Below are positions 34,456 through 46,539 of a DNA stretch of 64,000 nucleotides, piece by piece. The notes beneath the pieces were generated by a model that ran no database searches, had not been told where the DNA came from, and was given only the letters and a program-made list of their open reading frames with translations. The stretch comes from Microbotryomycetes sp. JL201 (Eukaryota > Basidiomycota > Microbotryomycetes): positions 217,095 to 281,094 of the forward strand of contig JAQYUZ010000020.1 of NCBI GenBank assembly GCA_033819885.1. The letters are read 5' to 3'. Position numbers and translations under genes: made by a program. Every line of letters starts with the position of its first letter. Within the stretch, counting starts at the first letter, position 1.

Positions 34456-36077
34456 ATGCTCGAGTGGAATCTTGACATGCACCACAAGCAGCTGACACCT
34501 TCTGATGCTGTCCCGTTGCTGCGCATGCATGTAGTCATACGGTTGCGTCCCGAGACGAGTCCGCCGAGCTCGACGCCATCGACCGCGTCGCCTACCAACA
34601 CACCGCCGACAGGCAACTCGCCCGTCGCACAAACACCGGCTCATCTGCCTGCAGCAGACGGAGCACCTGATCTGGCGTCGAGCGGGCCCTCGGTAGAGCA
34701 GTCGCGTCCGGCTAGTCACGAGCCGCAACAGCCGGCGTCAACGAATCCACTACAGCCACAGATAAAATCTATCGACAGTCAACTAGAAGAGTTTTTCAGT
34801 CAGGATTGGACGCAAAAGCCGGGAACAAAGGCCGAGATCTTGTTTATTAAACGAGCAACGAGGTCGACAGAGTCAGTGGCGACCTTCTGACCTGTTTTGT
34901 CGTCGTCGCGAACACACACAAGCTGACGTTTGCCTTTCGGAATCGGCAGCAAGTGGAGCGGTCATGTCGCATTCCCTGGAGGCAGACAAGAACCCGAAGT
35001 GCGTGTTGGTCCGAACAAAGACAAAGTGATGGCCTTGACACTTTGCTGCTCGCCCTTCACAGGATGAAGATTCCAGGTATACAGCTATGCGCGAGACATG
35101 GGAAGAAGTCGGACTCGATTTGGCGGAGAGCAATTTTCTGAGCATTGGCGCGTTGGACGACAGAGAAATCACAACAAGTCTAGGCAAGAGATTGCTCATG
35201 ATCTTGTCACCGCACGTCTTCCTGCACACTTCACCTTATGCACCGATGCCAGAGTTGCAAGAGTCGGAAGTGTCGTCGGCACACTGGGTATCGATCGAGA
35301 AATTGACGCCGCCGCAAGCTCAGTACGGAAATGTGTCAATCGACATCAGCACGAGGTACGCTTGGAACGAGCGTACAAAGCAAAAACTATTCTGACTTGT
35401 ATTCTCAGGCTTGCACCTAGGAATATGCTAGCGCGTTTCGCGCTCAAAATGCTCGTAGGGTCAATGAACTTTACGTGAGTTGGCGACCGGCGGATTGCAC
35501 ATGTTTCCGCGACTGACGAGATGGATATAGGTGTATCTTGCTGCCCAACGAACCCATCGCCGTTGGCAACATGCCACCGCGCCCGCCAAAGGGTCACCTG
35601 CCCGAGCTCAAGCTGTGGGGCTTGACACTCGGCATGACTTTGGACTTGCTCTCGAGCATGAAACTGCCCGACGCGCCTCCATCAGGCACCAAGAAGACTC
35701 GTCCTGGATTGAGCGACCTGTCTACGTACCCACACGCCATATCGACGCTCGACCCAAACCACTCGAAGCTGCCGACAATGTTCGCTCCATCTATGGCGTC
35801 CATCTTTCCGAGATTTGCATACCCAGATATTAATCTGTTGATCGCCATATTTGGTACACGGTACAGACGAACCCTTCAAACTCCCGCTCACGAATACGCT
35901 CGGGTGAATTGGCAAGGCATGTCGATCAGCTCGTACTACGCCGCAGTCCGGAGAGCGCTCGTCGTGGCGGTCGTCTTGAGAGCCTTGGCCGCTCTGAGCG
36001 GTCTATCTTGGTTGGTCGTTGAAATCAGAAGAAGGGTCAGAGAAAAGAAGGGCGTGCGCGCAGCGATCGGAATGTAG
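34456..36077 (+). CDS. Nudix hydrolase, CoA-diphosphatase-like, with C-terminal membrane segment
   Basis: Nudix enzymes cleave nucleoside diphosphates linked to another group. Exons 34456-34871, 34950-34998, 35063-35355, 35409-35474, 35531-36077; 456 residues. After a Pro/Thr-rich insert, the Nudix core begins at DKWSGHVAFPGGRQEPE and continues to RETWEEVGLDL (R165, E166, E169, E170 are the metal ligands); FPGGR..E and a later LWGLTLGMTLDLL resemble the Pcd1/NUDT7/NUDT8 CoA diphosphatase group. The C-terminal 180 residues go beyond a normal Nudix protein and include a hydrophobic helix (ALVVAVVLRALAALSGLSWL) before a basic end. This suggests membrane anchoring. ATGs at 34477 and 34522 are alternative starts. 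Confidence 0.78.
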
Positions 36078-36919
36078 TGATTCACCGATCCATCTCGCGC
36101 TTTGTTCGGTACATTGTCTTTATTCTCGTTGCATGTTGTCTTCTCAACAAAAGTTGTCTTTCTTGAGTTATGGCTTATGTTCTGGAAGAGCTTGAGCGAC
36201 CTGCGTTATGGCCCCGGAAGACAACAAGTGTCATACTGACAAAGCAGGTATGTAGGTGCCTTCGACACGGTGACAACTCACTTCTAAGTAGCTTGCCACT
36301 GGCACTCCACTCGACTGCTCGATCGACTACTTGCTCTGATTCCTGGGCAACTGGATGCCCTCGAGAGTAGGGAGTAAAAAGCGTGTCCGTGGAATACGGT
36401 TGCTTTGACGTCGCAAACCTATATGCGTGTCCAGACTACCTACCGCTACTCCGCTCGATCCTACAATCAGTACAGAGTCAGTTCAGTTCAGTTCCCGAAG
36501 GATTCTTTGACGTACGTACCTTTTTCTCGAAAACCGATCGACTTTCAAAGTTTAGGTTGCCTTCACGGCACAACAACTCGCGTGGGTCTACTCTCTTCCA
36601 TCCGCAGCGGGATGAAGCGGTGTCAGTCGAGATCAAGCATTCTCAACTTGACTCGTGTCCAATCTTTGTGTGCAGTGTGCATAGTCCACGCTGAGCCGCC
36701 CGAGTTGGAGCGTGAAACAGAGCATGAAGAGTATGACAACGGGTCGCACTTGGAGGAAGAATCGAACAGCTGTAAGCTGTATCTGCCGCCGTGCCTGCCG
36801 TTCAGCCACCATATCCTCGCACACAAGAAGAACCCTCGTTGTCACACAAAGACAGTAATGCGTGCAATACAACAACTCAAAAGAAAACCTAAAAATCCAC
36901 GAAACGATCCATTGCGCCC
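36078..36919. other. convergent 3' intergenic region
   Basis: 842 bases between the stops of the Nudix gene and the GRAM/VASt gene. Short open frames on both strands have no motif or splice logic that I can support. Confidence 0.45.
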
Positions 36920-39170
36920 TCACAACATTTGTCGCAATCCAGCGAGCCTGTCCGACACCTGTTGCAAGCCCTTTTCGACTTGATCAACTGCTCCTGCGAG
37001 CTGTCCGAGCTCAACTTTGACACGATGAGCGTCAAATGCTTGACTCCGTGGTCCGGCGCTCTCGTAAACGCTGTGAAAGCTATCAAGGACGCGAGAGACG
37101 GCATTCGCCACTTCGCCGGGGTGTCCCAGGCGCATAGTGCGCAACGCTCGAGCTTGATGTCGCAGTGCAACGAGGGTCCATATGTTGGTAAGGATGAGTA
37201 CGCACACAATGATGCCCATGATTACTGCGAGAGAAGGCTGTGTGATTGCGTCGATAATAGCTTGGACTGATGCAGGAACAGGTGAAGATGAGTCTCCCAA
37301 AGAGACACTGCTGAGCTTGGTCGCAGGAGGCTCGTTACAAGATGTGACGCCTGGGTCCTCAAAGTCGCTTCGGTGATCCTCAATGTATTGCTTAGCCGCT
37401 TTCTCGAGATCTTCGTGGTATTTTTTCTGACCCTCGATGCAGCTTCTCTCAATGATGCCCTTGAGCATCCTATTGACTTTCGTCCACTCGACATCGGACG
37501 TCACGTGTACACGAGTCCCACCCGTCTCGCTCCAAGTGAAAACGGTCTTGGTCATCGTCGCAAAGTCGTTTCCGGACGGCACGTCCGGCGTCCTTGTCGT
37601 CGTGACGTCTGCAATGCTCGTTTCTGGGTCAAAAACCTCTTCCTCGTCATGAACGATGCAATGAGTCTGCTTTGGACCTGCACAATCCGGAAACTCATCA
37701 GCAAATGACCCTCGGACCTTTGGCAGAGGCATGCACACCGATGGAGCTGTTCAGGGGTTTGATATAATCCATTTCTCGGGTCTGGCTGCCCTCTTCACCC
37801 TGCCACTGACCCAGTTGCAGATCTCGCAGGTGCTCCATCTCCTCCAGGAACGGCCGCAAGAAACCCTCATCCTTGAACAATAAATTAAACGCTTTGACAG
37901 GGCTTGTCGGAAGAACAAAGTCTGACACCTCATGTGAGTACTCTTCGCCATAGAAGAATGTGGGCTCGTGGCCGAGGTCCCGCTTCAAGGCCTGGTCTTT
38001 GACTTGCTCCGCGGCCGTCCTACCCGACGACGTGTCCTTTTTCGTCATCGTCTTCAGCAGCTTTCCGTTGAAGACGTCGCGGAAAATGTGCTTCTTTTGC
38101 TGCCCGTGATCGTCCTCAAAAGATACTTCCGACTTTGCCTCTGCATTGCGGTCATCTGACACGTCCGAAGGGTCGCTTTCGCCTCTGTCCCGCTTGTCAC
38201 GTACGCGCTGCTCTTCGGGATGTTCGTGCCTCCACACTGCTACGAGAAGATTGTAACAACTGTCTCGCTTGAGCAGATTGCTGAACAAATGCTTGCTGTT
38301 TGACGTTACAATCTCGATCGCGTTTGGAATGACTTTGGCTGTCGTACGCTTTTCGATTGTCGTAATTTCCGAAAAAGGGATAGACACGGACGTTGAAAAT
38401 CCAAGGATGTTTGTTCGGAAACCGACGTGATGCTCCGAGATGTATAGTCTGCCGGCGATCGCAATGTCGCGTACGAGTGCGCACACGTATGTTTCGATGA
38501 GCCTTTCGTCTGGCGAGACTGCCGTGAAAAGGCGGTGAAAGCGTCGCTCGGAAACCGCAGGATCGACGTCGTACTCTGACGTGACGTCGTCGTGTATCGA
38601 ATGGATCGACCCCGCGCTAGGCAGTTTCTGGTCTTGAAGGCTGTCGGCGGTCGGACGCAAAGCGTCTGTTGTCTCAATGCTCGCACTCTCATCCTCTATA
38701 GGAGACGATGCCAGGAGTGGTCCGGGCGATACAGTGCCGACATCGGTGGCGTCACGTGACTTGGCGACGGAGGGGCTGCGCGTACGCGCGCCACCTAGCT
38801 TTTTGAGCCACGATACCTTCGAGTCTTGAGTGTCTGACCTATCTCTGGTCTCGACAGTAAGCTCTGGCTTGTCGCCCTTTGCATGTCCGACTGCTGCTTC
38901 GATTTGGTCGCTGTCATCTGGCAGCGCCGGCGCGGCCTGCATCGCATCTAGCGTTTCCTTTGCATGATCATTCAATCCAGTGGCTCCAGAGTCGAGTACA
39001 GCAATTTGCTTCGGCATGGAATCGGTGGATGTTGCTGCGCTCTTGGTGGACGAGCCATCGGTGGCACGAGACGCCTGCTGATCGTCTACCATGACGAACT
39101 GCGAGCCTGTCATGGATGTGATCTGCTCGAGAAGTGGCTGCGGGGGAGTGACTGTCGCTGCCGTCGCCAT
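36920..39170 (-). CDS. GRAM/VASt-domain sterol-transfer protein (Lam/Ltc family)
   Basis: Family of ER-anchored proteins that move sterol at membrane contact sites. Exons (minus) 39170-37739 and 37677-36920; 729 residues. N-terminal 200 residues disordered; GRAM domain about 207-305 (FHRLFTAVSPDERLIETY, GRLYISEHHVGFRTNILG, IEIVTS); VASt domain about 407-600 (PTSPVKAFNLLF, REMDYIKPLNSSIGPKQT split by the intron, VTSDVEWTKVNRMLKGIIE); one transmembrane segment about 625-650 (AVIMGIIVCVLILTNIWTLV) and a coiled-coil C-terminus. No PH domain is seen before GRAM. The start at 39170 is preferred over the in-frame ATG at 39287, whose extension looks unlike coding sequence. Confidence 0.85.
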
Positions 39171-39779
39171 CGAGGGCGGTTTGCAGCACAAGGCCGAGGT
39201 CGCGCTCGCGAATTCGAATGGAACGTCATTGGGGGCTCCGCAACTACTCAACCACTGCTGTATAGCATTGATCGCGCAAAATCGCATATCATGCACTTGA
39301 GTTGTTCGGACTGCTGGTCAAGCCTTAGACGAAATCTTTCGTTAATGTAGAAGGATCAGGTCGATCGCATAGGAGGCGGCTGTCAATGTTAAGCAGAAGC
39401 GCGAATTGGACATAGGGGGGCGAATCTGATCGAGTTGTTTGGAGAATGTTTGAATCCCGAGCTCGATGCACGCCATCTGAAACTGGATTTTTATTCGGCC
39501 TCCCGCAAATGCGCTGCAGTATATGCCAAGACAAGCACGGTCAGCTCACGCAGAGGTGCAGAAATTAGAGTCAGTCGTTTCATGGGAGGAGTTTGCCAAC
39601 CAAAGACCAATCCGAGTCGTTACAAGTTCGCCGGCGAATGCCCTCGAAGGCAACGGTATGCTCGGCTTGCTGAAAACCTCTCGCTTGCCAATTTCGAGAG
39701 CACAGACTCGCTCACTGGCCCAGGGCGTTCTTGACCTCTTCCTTCAGAGTGTCTTCCCATTGTACACATCTCCGACAGG
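39171..39779. other. divergent intergenic region
   Basis: Between the GRAM/VASt start and the hydroxylase start. An open frame at 39523-39864 reads through into the next gene in another frame and has no recognised motif; an upstream noncoding or short coding exon of the hydroxylase gene is possible because CGACAG stands directly before its ATG. Confidence 0.4.
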
Positions 39780-41239
39780 ATGGCAGCATTTTTGGATCAG
39801 GCAGTTTCGCTTAATTCCCCGGCGAAGCTGGAAGCTCATAACTCTCCGACATTGTCCGGCATGACCGGACATTCCAACACGATAACATCCGAGACCGTTC
39901 AGGACTCGATTTCGGCACGTGACGCGCAAAACCCCAAACCGAAACGCGACTGGCGACCAAAATCAACATGGCACTTGAAAAAGCCGGACGAGATGACATG
40001 GCAAGAGAAGCTGATGAAGAGGCAGGGGTTGATGCACGATGGATATTACGAACCGTCGAATGTCGAACGAGGGCCCATTCCGAAGCACTCTGTGTTGCGG
40101 GAGCATCTCTGGATCATCACCCGGGCAAGCTTTGCACCTCTCGTGCAGCAACTTTCGTTTTGGACCTTCCCTGGTCAGTTCTCCGCCGAGTTTGCTCCTT
40201 CCTCTCCCTCTCTCACTTTCTGACATCTTCCTCGCGGTGCGCGTGGCGGCCGTTAAAGGCTCTGCATGGCACACGCCATTAGCGTGGACATTCTATTGGC
40301 TGAGCTTTACATTCTTTGCGGTAGGATGCGTAAGTCATTATCGCTCTGATGTAACTCCACGCCGTCTAAAGCCTTTTCGCAGGTCCGTCGTTTTGATCGC
40401 TTCTCTGCTGTTTACGGTACTCTCGACGCATCCTTTGGACGTGACCGGACCGCCGACAAGGACATTGGCCAACTTACCCGTGGCTTCTTTCATTTTCTGA
40501 TGGGACGTACGCTGGGCGAATTCATTTTGCGATGGAACAAGCACGAACAGCCGATCCACGCCTTCAAATGGGATTACCCTGTCCGCGCTTTCCTGTTCCT
40601 CGTCGTCATGGATTATTTCTTCTATGTGTATCACCGTTCATGCCACGAGATTGATTGGCTCTGGAAGGTGAGCCTGGCGGGCCGCCGCAGATCCACAGCA
40701 TGCCGGAGGCATCTCACCGTCTGCGGATCTCTGTATGCGTAACCCGCTCTTGGGCTGATCAATGTGAATTACAGATTCATCAACGCCACCACCAAACAAA
40801 ACATCCCAATCCCGTACTCAGCATCCTCGCCGGCGATATACAAGAAGTCATCGAGATCTCATTGGTCCCCCTTTGCGCAGCAATGATCGTTCCAATGTCA
40901 TTCCACGAGACGTGGATGACTATCTGCTTCACCACTTACGTCGAGATCTTTGGACACACGGGCATGCGCGCAGATTGGCCTTTACCGATCGCGGGGCCTG
41001 TACTGGCACCGTTCGGTCTGGATTTGATTATCGAAGACCACGATCTACATCACCGCTTTGGCAAAGGCGGTAAGAATTGTGAGTAGCAGACCTCTTGGCC
41101 CCTTGCATTCCAGCCCAAGGTTGTCCACTCATTCGTGTCTACTTCAGATGGCAAACAAACGAGATTGTGGGACGTTTTGTTTGGGACTACGTGCCCGCGT
41201 ATCGAAATGGCAAACTTGCCAGGACACCGTCCGTATTGA
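39780..41239 (+). CDS. fatty acid hydroxylase/sterol desaturase family membrane protein
   Basis: Di-iron integral membrane oxidase. Exons 39780-40173, 40259-40329, 40383-40667, 40775-41078, 41148-41239; 381 residues. The three histidine clusters are HRSCHE (about 240), HQRHH (about 252) and HDLHHR (about 340); the spacing and the RLWDVLFGT end are typical of the family. Hydrophobic helices are PLAWTFYWLSFTFFAVG, RAFLFLVVMDYFFYVY and EISLVPLCAAMIVP. Substrate (sterol, sphingoid base or another lipid) cannot be decided. The first exon is hydrophilic and rich in Lys. The exact N-terminus is uncertain. Confidence 0.82.
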
Positions 41240-41375
41240 ATCGTATCAGGCCTCCCCGTATTTGAAGTCTTATTTTGTGTAACGTGTGCCATCGACGCTT
41301 TCATCGGACGTTCTCAGCGATCTGTCGGCGCCGCACTTCCACAGCTTGCCTAAAAGCTCTCAAATTTTGCACTGA

Positions 41376-43440
41376 TCAAGACACTACACACTTCTCTTTG
41401 TCCTTCTTGTCTTTGCTCTTCTCCTTCTTGCCGCGCTGAACCGTTGTGCTGCTGGTGGATGGTAGAGCGACAGCATTCGGACCTACGCTCAAAGCGCCAG
41501 GCGCCAACACGGCTGGCGATCGTTCGGCTGCCAGCTCAGCCTCTCGAGCTCGATTTCTTCGCCTGATCTCACGCTCGGCATGCCACGCTCGCTCGTCTTC
41601 CTCAGCTTGGATCCTCTGCGCCAGCGCGAGACTGCCGTAAATTGATTCAGCCACAGTGACGATCAAGGGCCCGTGACGGCAAAAACTTACTCGCTGTCCT
41701 GCCCGCCTTCTGTCGAATTCACACCCTGCCTTGAGAACGCTTCTACTTGTAATTGTTCGGCTTCTTCCCTCCTCCACCTCTCCATCCTTTCTTGCTCTCG
41801 CCTTGTCATCCTCTCCTCGTCCCCAGAAGCATTTGATCTGACGTACTCCCCGCCTCTGACACTGGTCTTTCTCAAAGCTCCATCGTAAAAGTCGCTCAAG
41901 GCGCCTTCCACGTCTTCAAGACTTTCCCAAACGACGCTCGGTTCGTGCACGAAGGTCGCGTCCGTGACAAGAGTGAATAGAACCGGACCTTCTGTACCTA
42001 GCTGTGGAGTGTTGTGAGGCGTTGGCGTAGCAAGTCGTCGATATAAGACCGACAAGTGCGAATTGCGAAAGAGGGCAGACAAGGACGAAGGAGCCAATTG
42101 ACTGGACAAGAGGAACAAACCATGATAGGTAAGTTGGGTTTGAGAGGAACTGAGAAACTTTTGAACAACGTGAGCTATTTGAAGGGTCAGTCGGGGATCT
42201 TTCAGGCTCGTGGTCACAAGGTCAGATAACCCACCTTGTCGAACAATATCTTCCTGCTCCGGCGTCCACAGACTGCGCCGTCGAATCATTTCGAGCAGCT
42301 TTTGCTCATCATGCTCGTCATCTTGAACGTCTTCACCAGCGATTTCTTTTCCCGCCACCACCTTCTCCATCGCTGCGTCATAGTCACCAATGTTCTCCAC
42401 GACAACGTCCCAAGTTTCTGTGTCTTGCGGATCAACGACCCATCCATGAAGTAGTGGGACCCGAGACGTAGCAAACAAGTCCAACTCTCCTGTGCCCCAA
42501 GTTTCGTCGCCCTGAGACTGTTTGAACCCGTCAATGCTACCGAACCTTGGATTTAGGTTCAGCCCATATCTCGTTGAAGGCAATATTTCAAGAACTTTCT
42601 CTACGGAAATTGTCGTCGCGGCTGTCGAGTTTGCGAGAACGTGGTTGGCGATCATCGTCGACAAGTAAGTGTAAGTTACTGTGTCGCGGCTTTGTTCGAT
42701 GACCATGTCGCCTCGCAGTATAAGGATATTGCCTTGAGCAGAACAACGGCAAGTCAGCTTCAGAGTGAGGATTCGGTCAAAGCCAGGCACTGACACAAAG
42801 CGATGAGGGAGCAAGGCCCGTTTGCGTTTTGGCAAACAATCTTGACGAACGGTTCTATCGCGCTTGTTTGTCCTTGAGAGTCTGAGGGTGGTGGTGGCAA
42901 GGGCGGCCACGCAATCTGCTTTAGTGGCCATTCTTCTTCAACTTCGGCAGGCTGTGGCTGATGCAGTAGCGGGGCTGTTGACGCCTCAGGCGCTGGGACC
43001 AGGCTGACGCTCGACGCCGGCGATTCTTGATCTTGTGCGGCCGTCTCTAATCGTATCTTGTTCAAGCCATTTGCCGCATCGTCTACTGTCGGCGACCTGG
43101 CTGAGACCTCGGCGTTGGCCTCGATTGGCTGAGTGTTGGCCGCTGGAGCAGATACAGAGGCGGGAACGGCGTCGTGTTGATGCTGAAGGTCTCTCACTCC
43201 GCTCTTGGGCGCTATAATGACGGTATCCGGACCGCCGTTATCGTTCAACCCGCCGCTCGTCTCGTTTGCGCGCTGCTGTGCAGACCCCAACGCAGGCGAT
43301 TGCTTGTCTGAGCGAGTTTGGCTCGGATCCAACGGTGTCTTGGACGCAATGCTCTCCAGTCCAGCAGCATTGTCCGTGGTGTGAGGCGCATCAATATCCT
43401 GAGCAGTGGCGCCGACCTCGTCAGGCTGAGGGTTTTGCAT
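41376..43440 (-). CDS. MINDY-family deubiquitinase with C-terminal CaaX box
   Basis: MINDY (FAM63) enzymes are cysteine deubiquitinases that trim Lys48-linked chains. Exons (minus) 43440-42795, 42732-41691, 41631-41376; 647 residues. A disordered N-terminus precedes the catalytic entry CQNANGPCSLIALC (family: QNENGPCPL; nucleophile Cys about 210), followed by NILILRG, RYGLNLNPRFGSIDGF, PLLHGWVVDP and the catalytic-His segment FRNSHLSVLYRR...LFTLVTDATF. The C-terminal part is Arg/Glu/Ala-rich and ends in Lys-rich KKDKEKCVVS. CVVS fits a CaaX farnesylation box; yeast members of this family also end in CaaX. Divergent from the next gene by 147 bp. Confidence 0.87.
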
Positions 43441-43587
43441 GACGAGCCACAAGCGTCCACGCGAAGATGCTTCTGTATCAGCAGCCGATGGTGCCCTGCT
43501 TTGGTGTAAGGAGTAGAAGAAGAGAGCGGCGAGGACCTGTTGCGCTCAGGCCGCACGCACCTGAGAGTCCTGATTCGAGCAGAACAG

Positions 43588-44365
43588 ATGCAAAACGCCC
43601 CTACGCCAAGCAATGCCTACTCGGCCTTCCTGAATGTGGGCAGTCCAGCGTTTTCGCCTCCTGCTGGCGCGTCGCCGTCGCCCGCGTTGACGAAGCCGTC
43701 CCCGGCGCCCTCGGCTGGTCCGAGGCCGACGTCATCAGCGCCTCTACTGCCGCCGCAACTGGCGCAACAATCTCAGACATCGTTTTCAACTCCTGTGCCA
43801 CCGGCGGCCCCAGGAAGTGCCGGCGGGTACAGATCTGGGCGAGCTGCGTCTGTTGCTTCGCGGACTGGAGGACCGTCGGCGGTCGTCGACATTAATCTCG
43901 AATGCAGGAAAGCGTACACATTACTCATGGGACCAGCCTCAGCCGAGTCGACTGCCGCTGCAACTGCAAAGGCTTCACAAAGCGCCGGCGGACTGCTCGA
44001 CAAGCTCGAACTCGAGTTTGACGCCGTCATGCACAAACTCGAGCACGCGTACGACGACAACGACGGCTTAGATGGAGATATCAGTTGAGTCTCATCACTG
44101 ACGGTCAGCGGACGGAAGCGCGCATCTTGTGCTGATTCGGCATTCGGCAGCCATCGAAACGCTGCTCGCGACCATCAGCTCTGTCGTCAATGCGCTACAA
44201 TCGTCAGCTCTTGGCGGGTTTCCACTACCCTCTCCGCAGACCGAGGCTCACTCACTCCAGCAGCGGATAGACGTCGCTTCAACAACAGTGCAAAAGCTGT
44301 TCAGGGAGAGGCAACGCGCTAAAGAAGGTGCTGACGTGGTAGCCAACGTGCTCAATAGTGCATGA
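43588..44365 (+). CDS. unknown small Pro/Ser-rich protein with helical C-terminus
   Basis: Exons 43588-44083 and 44151-44365; 236 residues. The start has an ACAGATG context. Residues 1-100 are Pro/Ser/Ala-rich; from about 105 the sequence turns helical (DINLECRKAYTLLMG, LLDKLELEFDAVMHKLEHAYD) and ends with a heptad-like helix (RIDVASTTVQKLFRERQRAKEG). This size and plan is seen in small subunits of coiled-coil complexes such as Mediator or kinetochore assemblies, but I do not recognise it. The intron is read as 67 nt with a GCTGATTC branch site; a nearer acceptor would make it only 25 nt. Confidence 0.6.
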
Positions 44366-44445
44366 GGCATCAAGCCCATCTAAAGGGGGGGCACTAGAGT
44401 CAAGCTTGAGCAAATTGCAACAAAGGCATGGCCCGCTTGCGACCC

Positions 44446-46539
44446 TCATCGACTGTCATCCTCATCGCTCGACGCGGCAATTACACGCTTTTTGTACTTG
44501 GCGCTCGGCACGAAATCGTCTTGGACATCATCGTCGACCACAACGACATCGTCATCACCGTCCACGTGTTCTGACGAGCCAGTCTTGTAGCCGTCCTTGG
44601 TAATACGTCGCTTCTTTTTCACAGGCGATGGCGCTTTGCGCTTTGGGGCTGTTTTCGCCGATCCCCTCATCATCCAGCCGTCCAATGTTGATCCATTGTT
44701 GACAGTCAACGGCTGCTTCTTTGCGCTACCGGCCTTTTTCGAGGTTGATACGGACGACGGTAACCCTTTGCGGTGTCGTTCGCGCTCGTCCCAAATCTTA
44801 CCAACGGCGCCACCTGTGTTTGCGCTAGCGACGTCCTTTTCATCAACCCACTTGCACCTTCCGACGCCGTATTCTGTCCCGTTCTTGGCAGACGCTAGGT
44901 TTGGCAACTCGTTGGATTCGATAACGACGCGCGTGGCGAAATAGGTTCGAATCTGGTGACTGTAAATTTGTTTGACCGGGTCCAGCTCTTGTATTGATCC
45001 AATTGCCAAGTTGTTGCTGCGTATGTCGTCATTGTCGCTGCTGCTGTTGCTATTGAAACCGGGCTCGAGCTTTATTTTCGCTGCGAGCAAAGTTGACAGA
45101 AGTTTGCCAAGTAATCTATAACGTTCTTTCGCTGTTGACAGCTCGTCTGAAGACTGTATATCCACGGCTGGAAATTCGTACAATCCAGCAAGAAGACCTA
45201 ACATCGAGCGGGTTAGTCCTCTGTCTTCATCTGGATTGAAACAGATCCAAGATCCGAACTAACCTTTCTCAGGTCTCTTGACAAGCAAAATCTTCTTTTC
45301 GCTCTGTTGTACAATATTGTCTGATGACGATTTAATCCACTCGAGCACGCAAACGGCAGTCTCTTCCTCTCGAGGTTTCTTGCGCTCTTTTGCCATCGGA
45401 TAGACTGTCACGCTATGTTCTGCCCGATCAAGGTCGTCCATAGGAGAGCATATTGAGCACTCTTCGATATCTGGAAGGACGGTTGGAGACTTTGAAACCG
45501 AGCGCTCGTGCGTGGCTAGCCGAACTTCTGCATACGCGAGACATTCTTCCGATAGAGGACACGCGTGACACGAAGGATTTTTAGGCGTACACACCGTGGC
45601 GCCCAACTCCATCAAAGCCTGGTTCCAAGCTCCAGGTTTGTTGAGTCCCCCAACGTCGTTCAACGTGTCTTGTTTCTGATCGGGCACGAGCACATCTGCC
45701 AGCGTCCAGATAAAGTTTGTCGTTTGCTTTGACGCGATTGGTGCGTAAAGAGCTGTCAACCTGCTCAAGACGCGTTGAATGTTGCCGTCGACCATGGCCG
45801 CTCTTTGTGCAAAAGCAATGCTAGAGATTGCGCCGGCCGAGTACGGGCCTATGCCGTCAATCTCGAGTAACTCTTGCGGAGATGGTGGGACAAATCCTTT
45901 GAAATGTCTCAAGACTTTTTGAGCGCCTTTCTGCAAGCGAGTCGCTCTGGAGTAGTAGCCCAACCCCTTCCAGATCTCGTTGACGAGTTCGGGGTCCGCG
46001 TTGGCAAGACTGGCGATCGTAGGCAGCTTTTGCATCCACCTGTTCCAATAATCGATCACTGTTGCGACTTGAGTTTGCTGCAACATGATTTCAGATACCC
46101 AAACCTAAGGGGGAACGCGTCACGTGACCTGGCTTGACAGTGGGACCTCAAACGGACCTGTGGACCGTGGGCTGCTTACCTCGTACGCGCGTTGAGATCT
46201 TTGCTCGTCCGACAGGGCTTCTGGGTCGACGTCTATCCGCCAAGGCATGCCTCTCGTGGTCTTTACAGTGTCGTACCAAGCGAGCAGCTTGCGCTGTACG
46301 ACCACGGCGTCGATGGCATCATCAACAGGCTGTTCGAGCCCGGTTGCCGTATTTTGCTTCTTCTTTGATGTTTCCGAGCGGTGCAAAGGCGTGTGTGTAG
46401 ACTTGAGGAAAGCATGGTATGCCAAAGAGTGCGGCCGTCCGCGTTGCAACGCGCTTGCGAGCTCTGCTGCACTCGGATGATTGGTATTTGGATGAGAAAT
46501 CTGTGCTGATGTAGCTTGACGTGGCCGCTTCGGTGGCAT
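44446..46539 (-). CDS. MutY-type adenine DNA glycosylase
   Basis: Base-excision repair enzyme that removes adenine opposite 8-oxoguanine (MUTYH). Exons (minus) 46539-46180, 46104-45264, 45197-44446; 650 residues. Visible: VSEIMLQQTQV with the catalytic Glu (about 125), EIDGIGPYSAGAISSIAF helix-hairpin-helix, VDGNIQRVLSR with the catalytic Asp, the four Cys of the 4Fe-4S cluster (C-x6-C-x2-C-x5-C at about 295-310), and a C-terminal MutT-like 8-oxoG recognition domain (LLVKRPEKGLLAGLYEFP). Beyond that is an extra tail with LDGWMMR, a KRKAPSPVKKKRR nuclear signal, and an acidic DDDVVVVDDD element that looks like a SUMO-interacting motif. Intron 1 carries a TCACGTGA palindrome. Confidence 0.92.
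46120..46127. promoter_or_regulatory. TCACGTGA palindrome in intron 1 of the MutY gene
   Basis: Copy of the E-box palindrome inside the first intron (46179-46105) of the glycosylase gene, about 410 bases from its start codon. It might act as an intronic regulatory site or be chance. Confidence 0.3.

Noticed and set aside
39523-39864. Plus-strand open frame before the hydroxylase
   Set aside because: It runs into the first hydroxylase exon in another frame and has no recognised domain; kept only as a possible upstream exon region.
44084-44108. 25-nt intron in the small unknown gene
   Set aside because: A 67-nt intron ending at 44150 keeps the same phase, is of normal length and has a branch-like site at the right distance.
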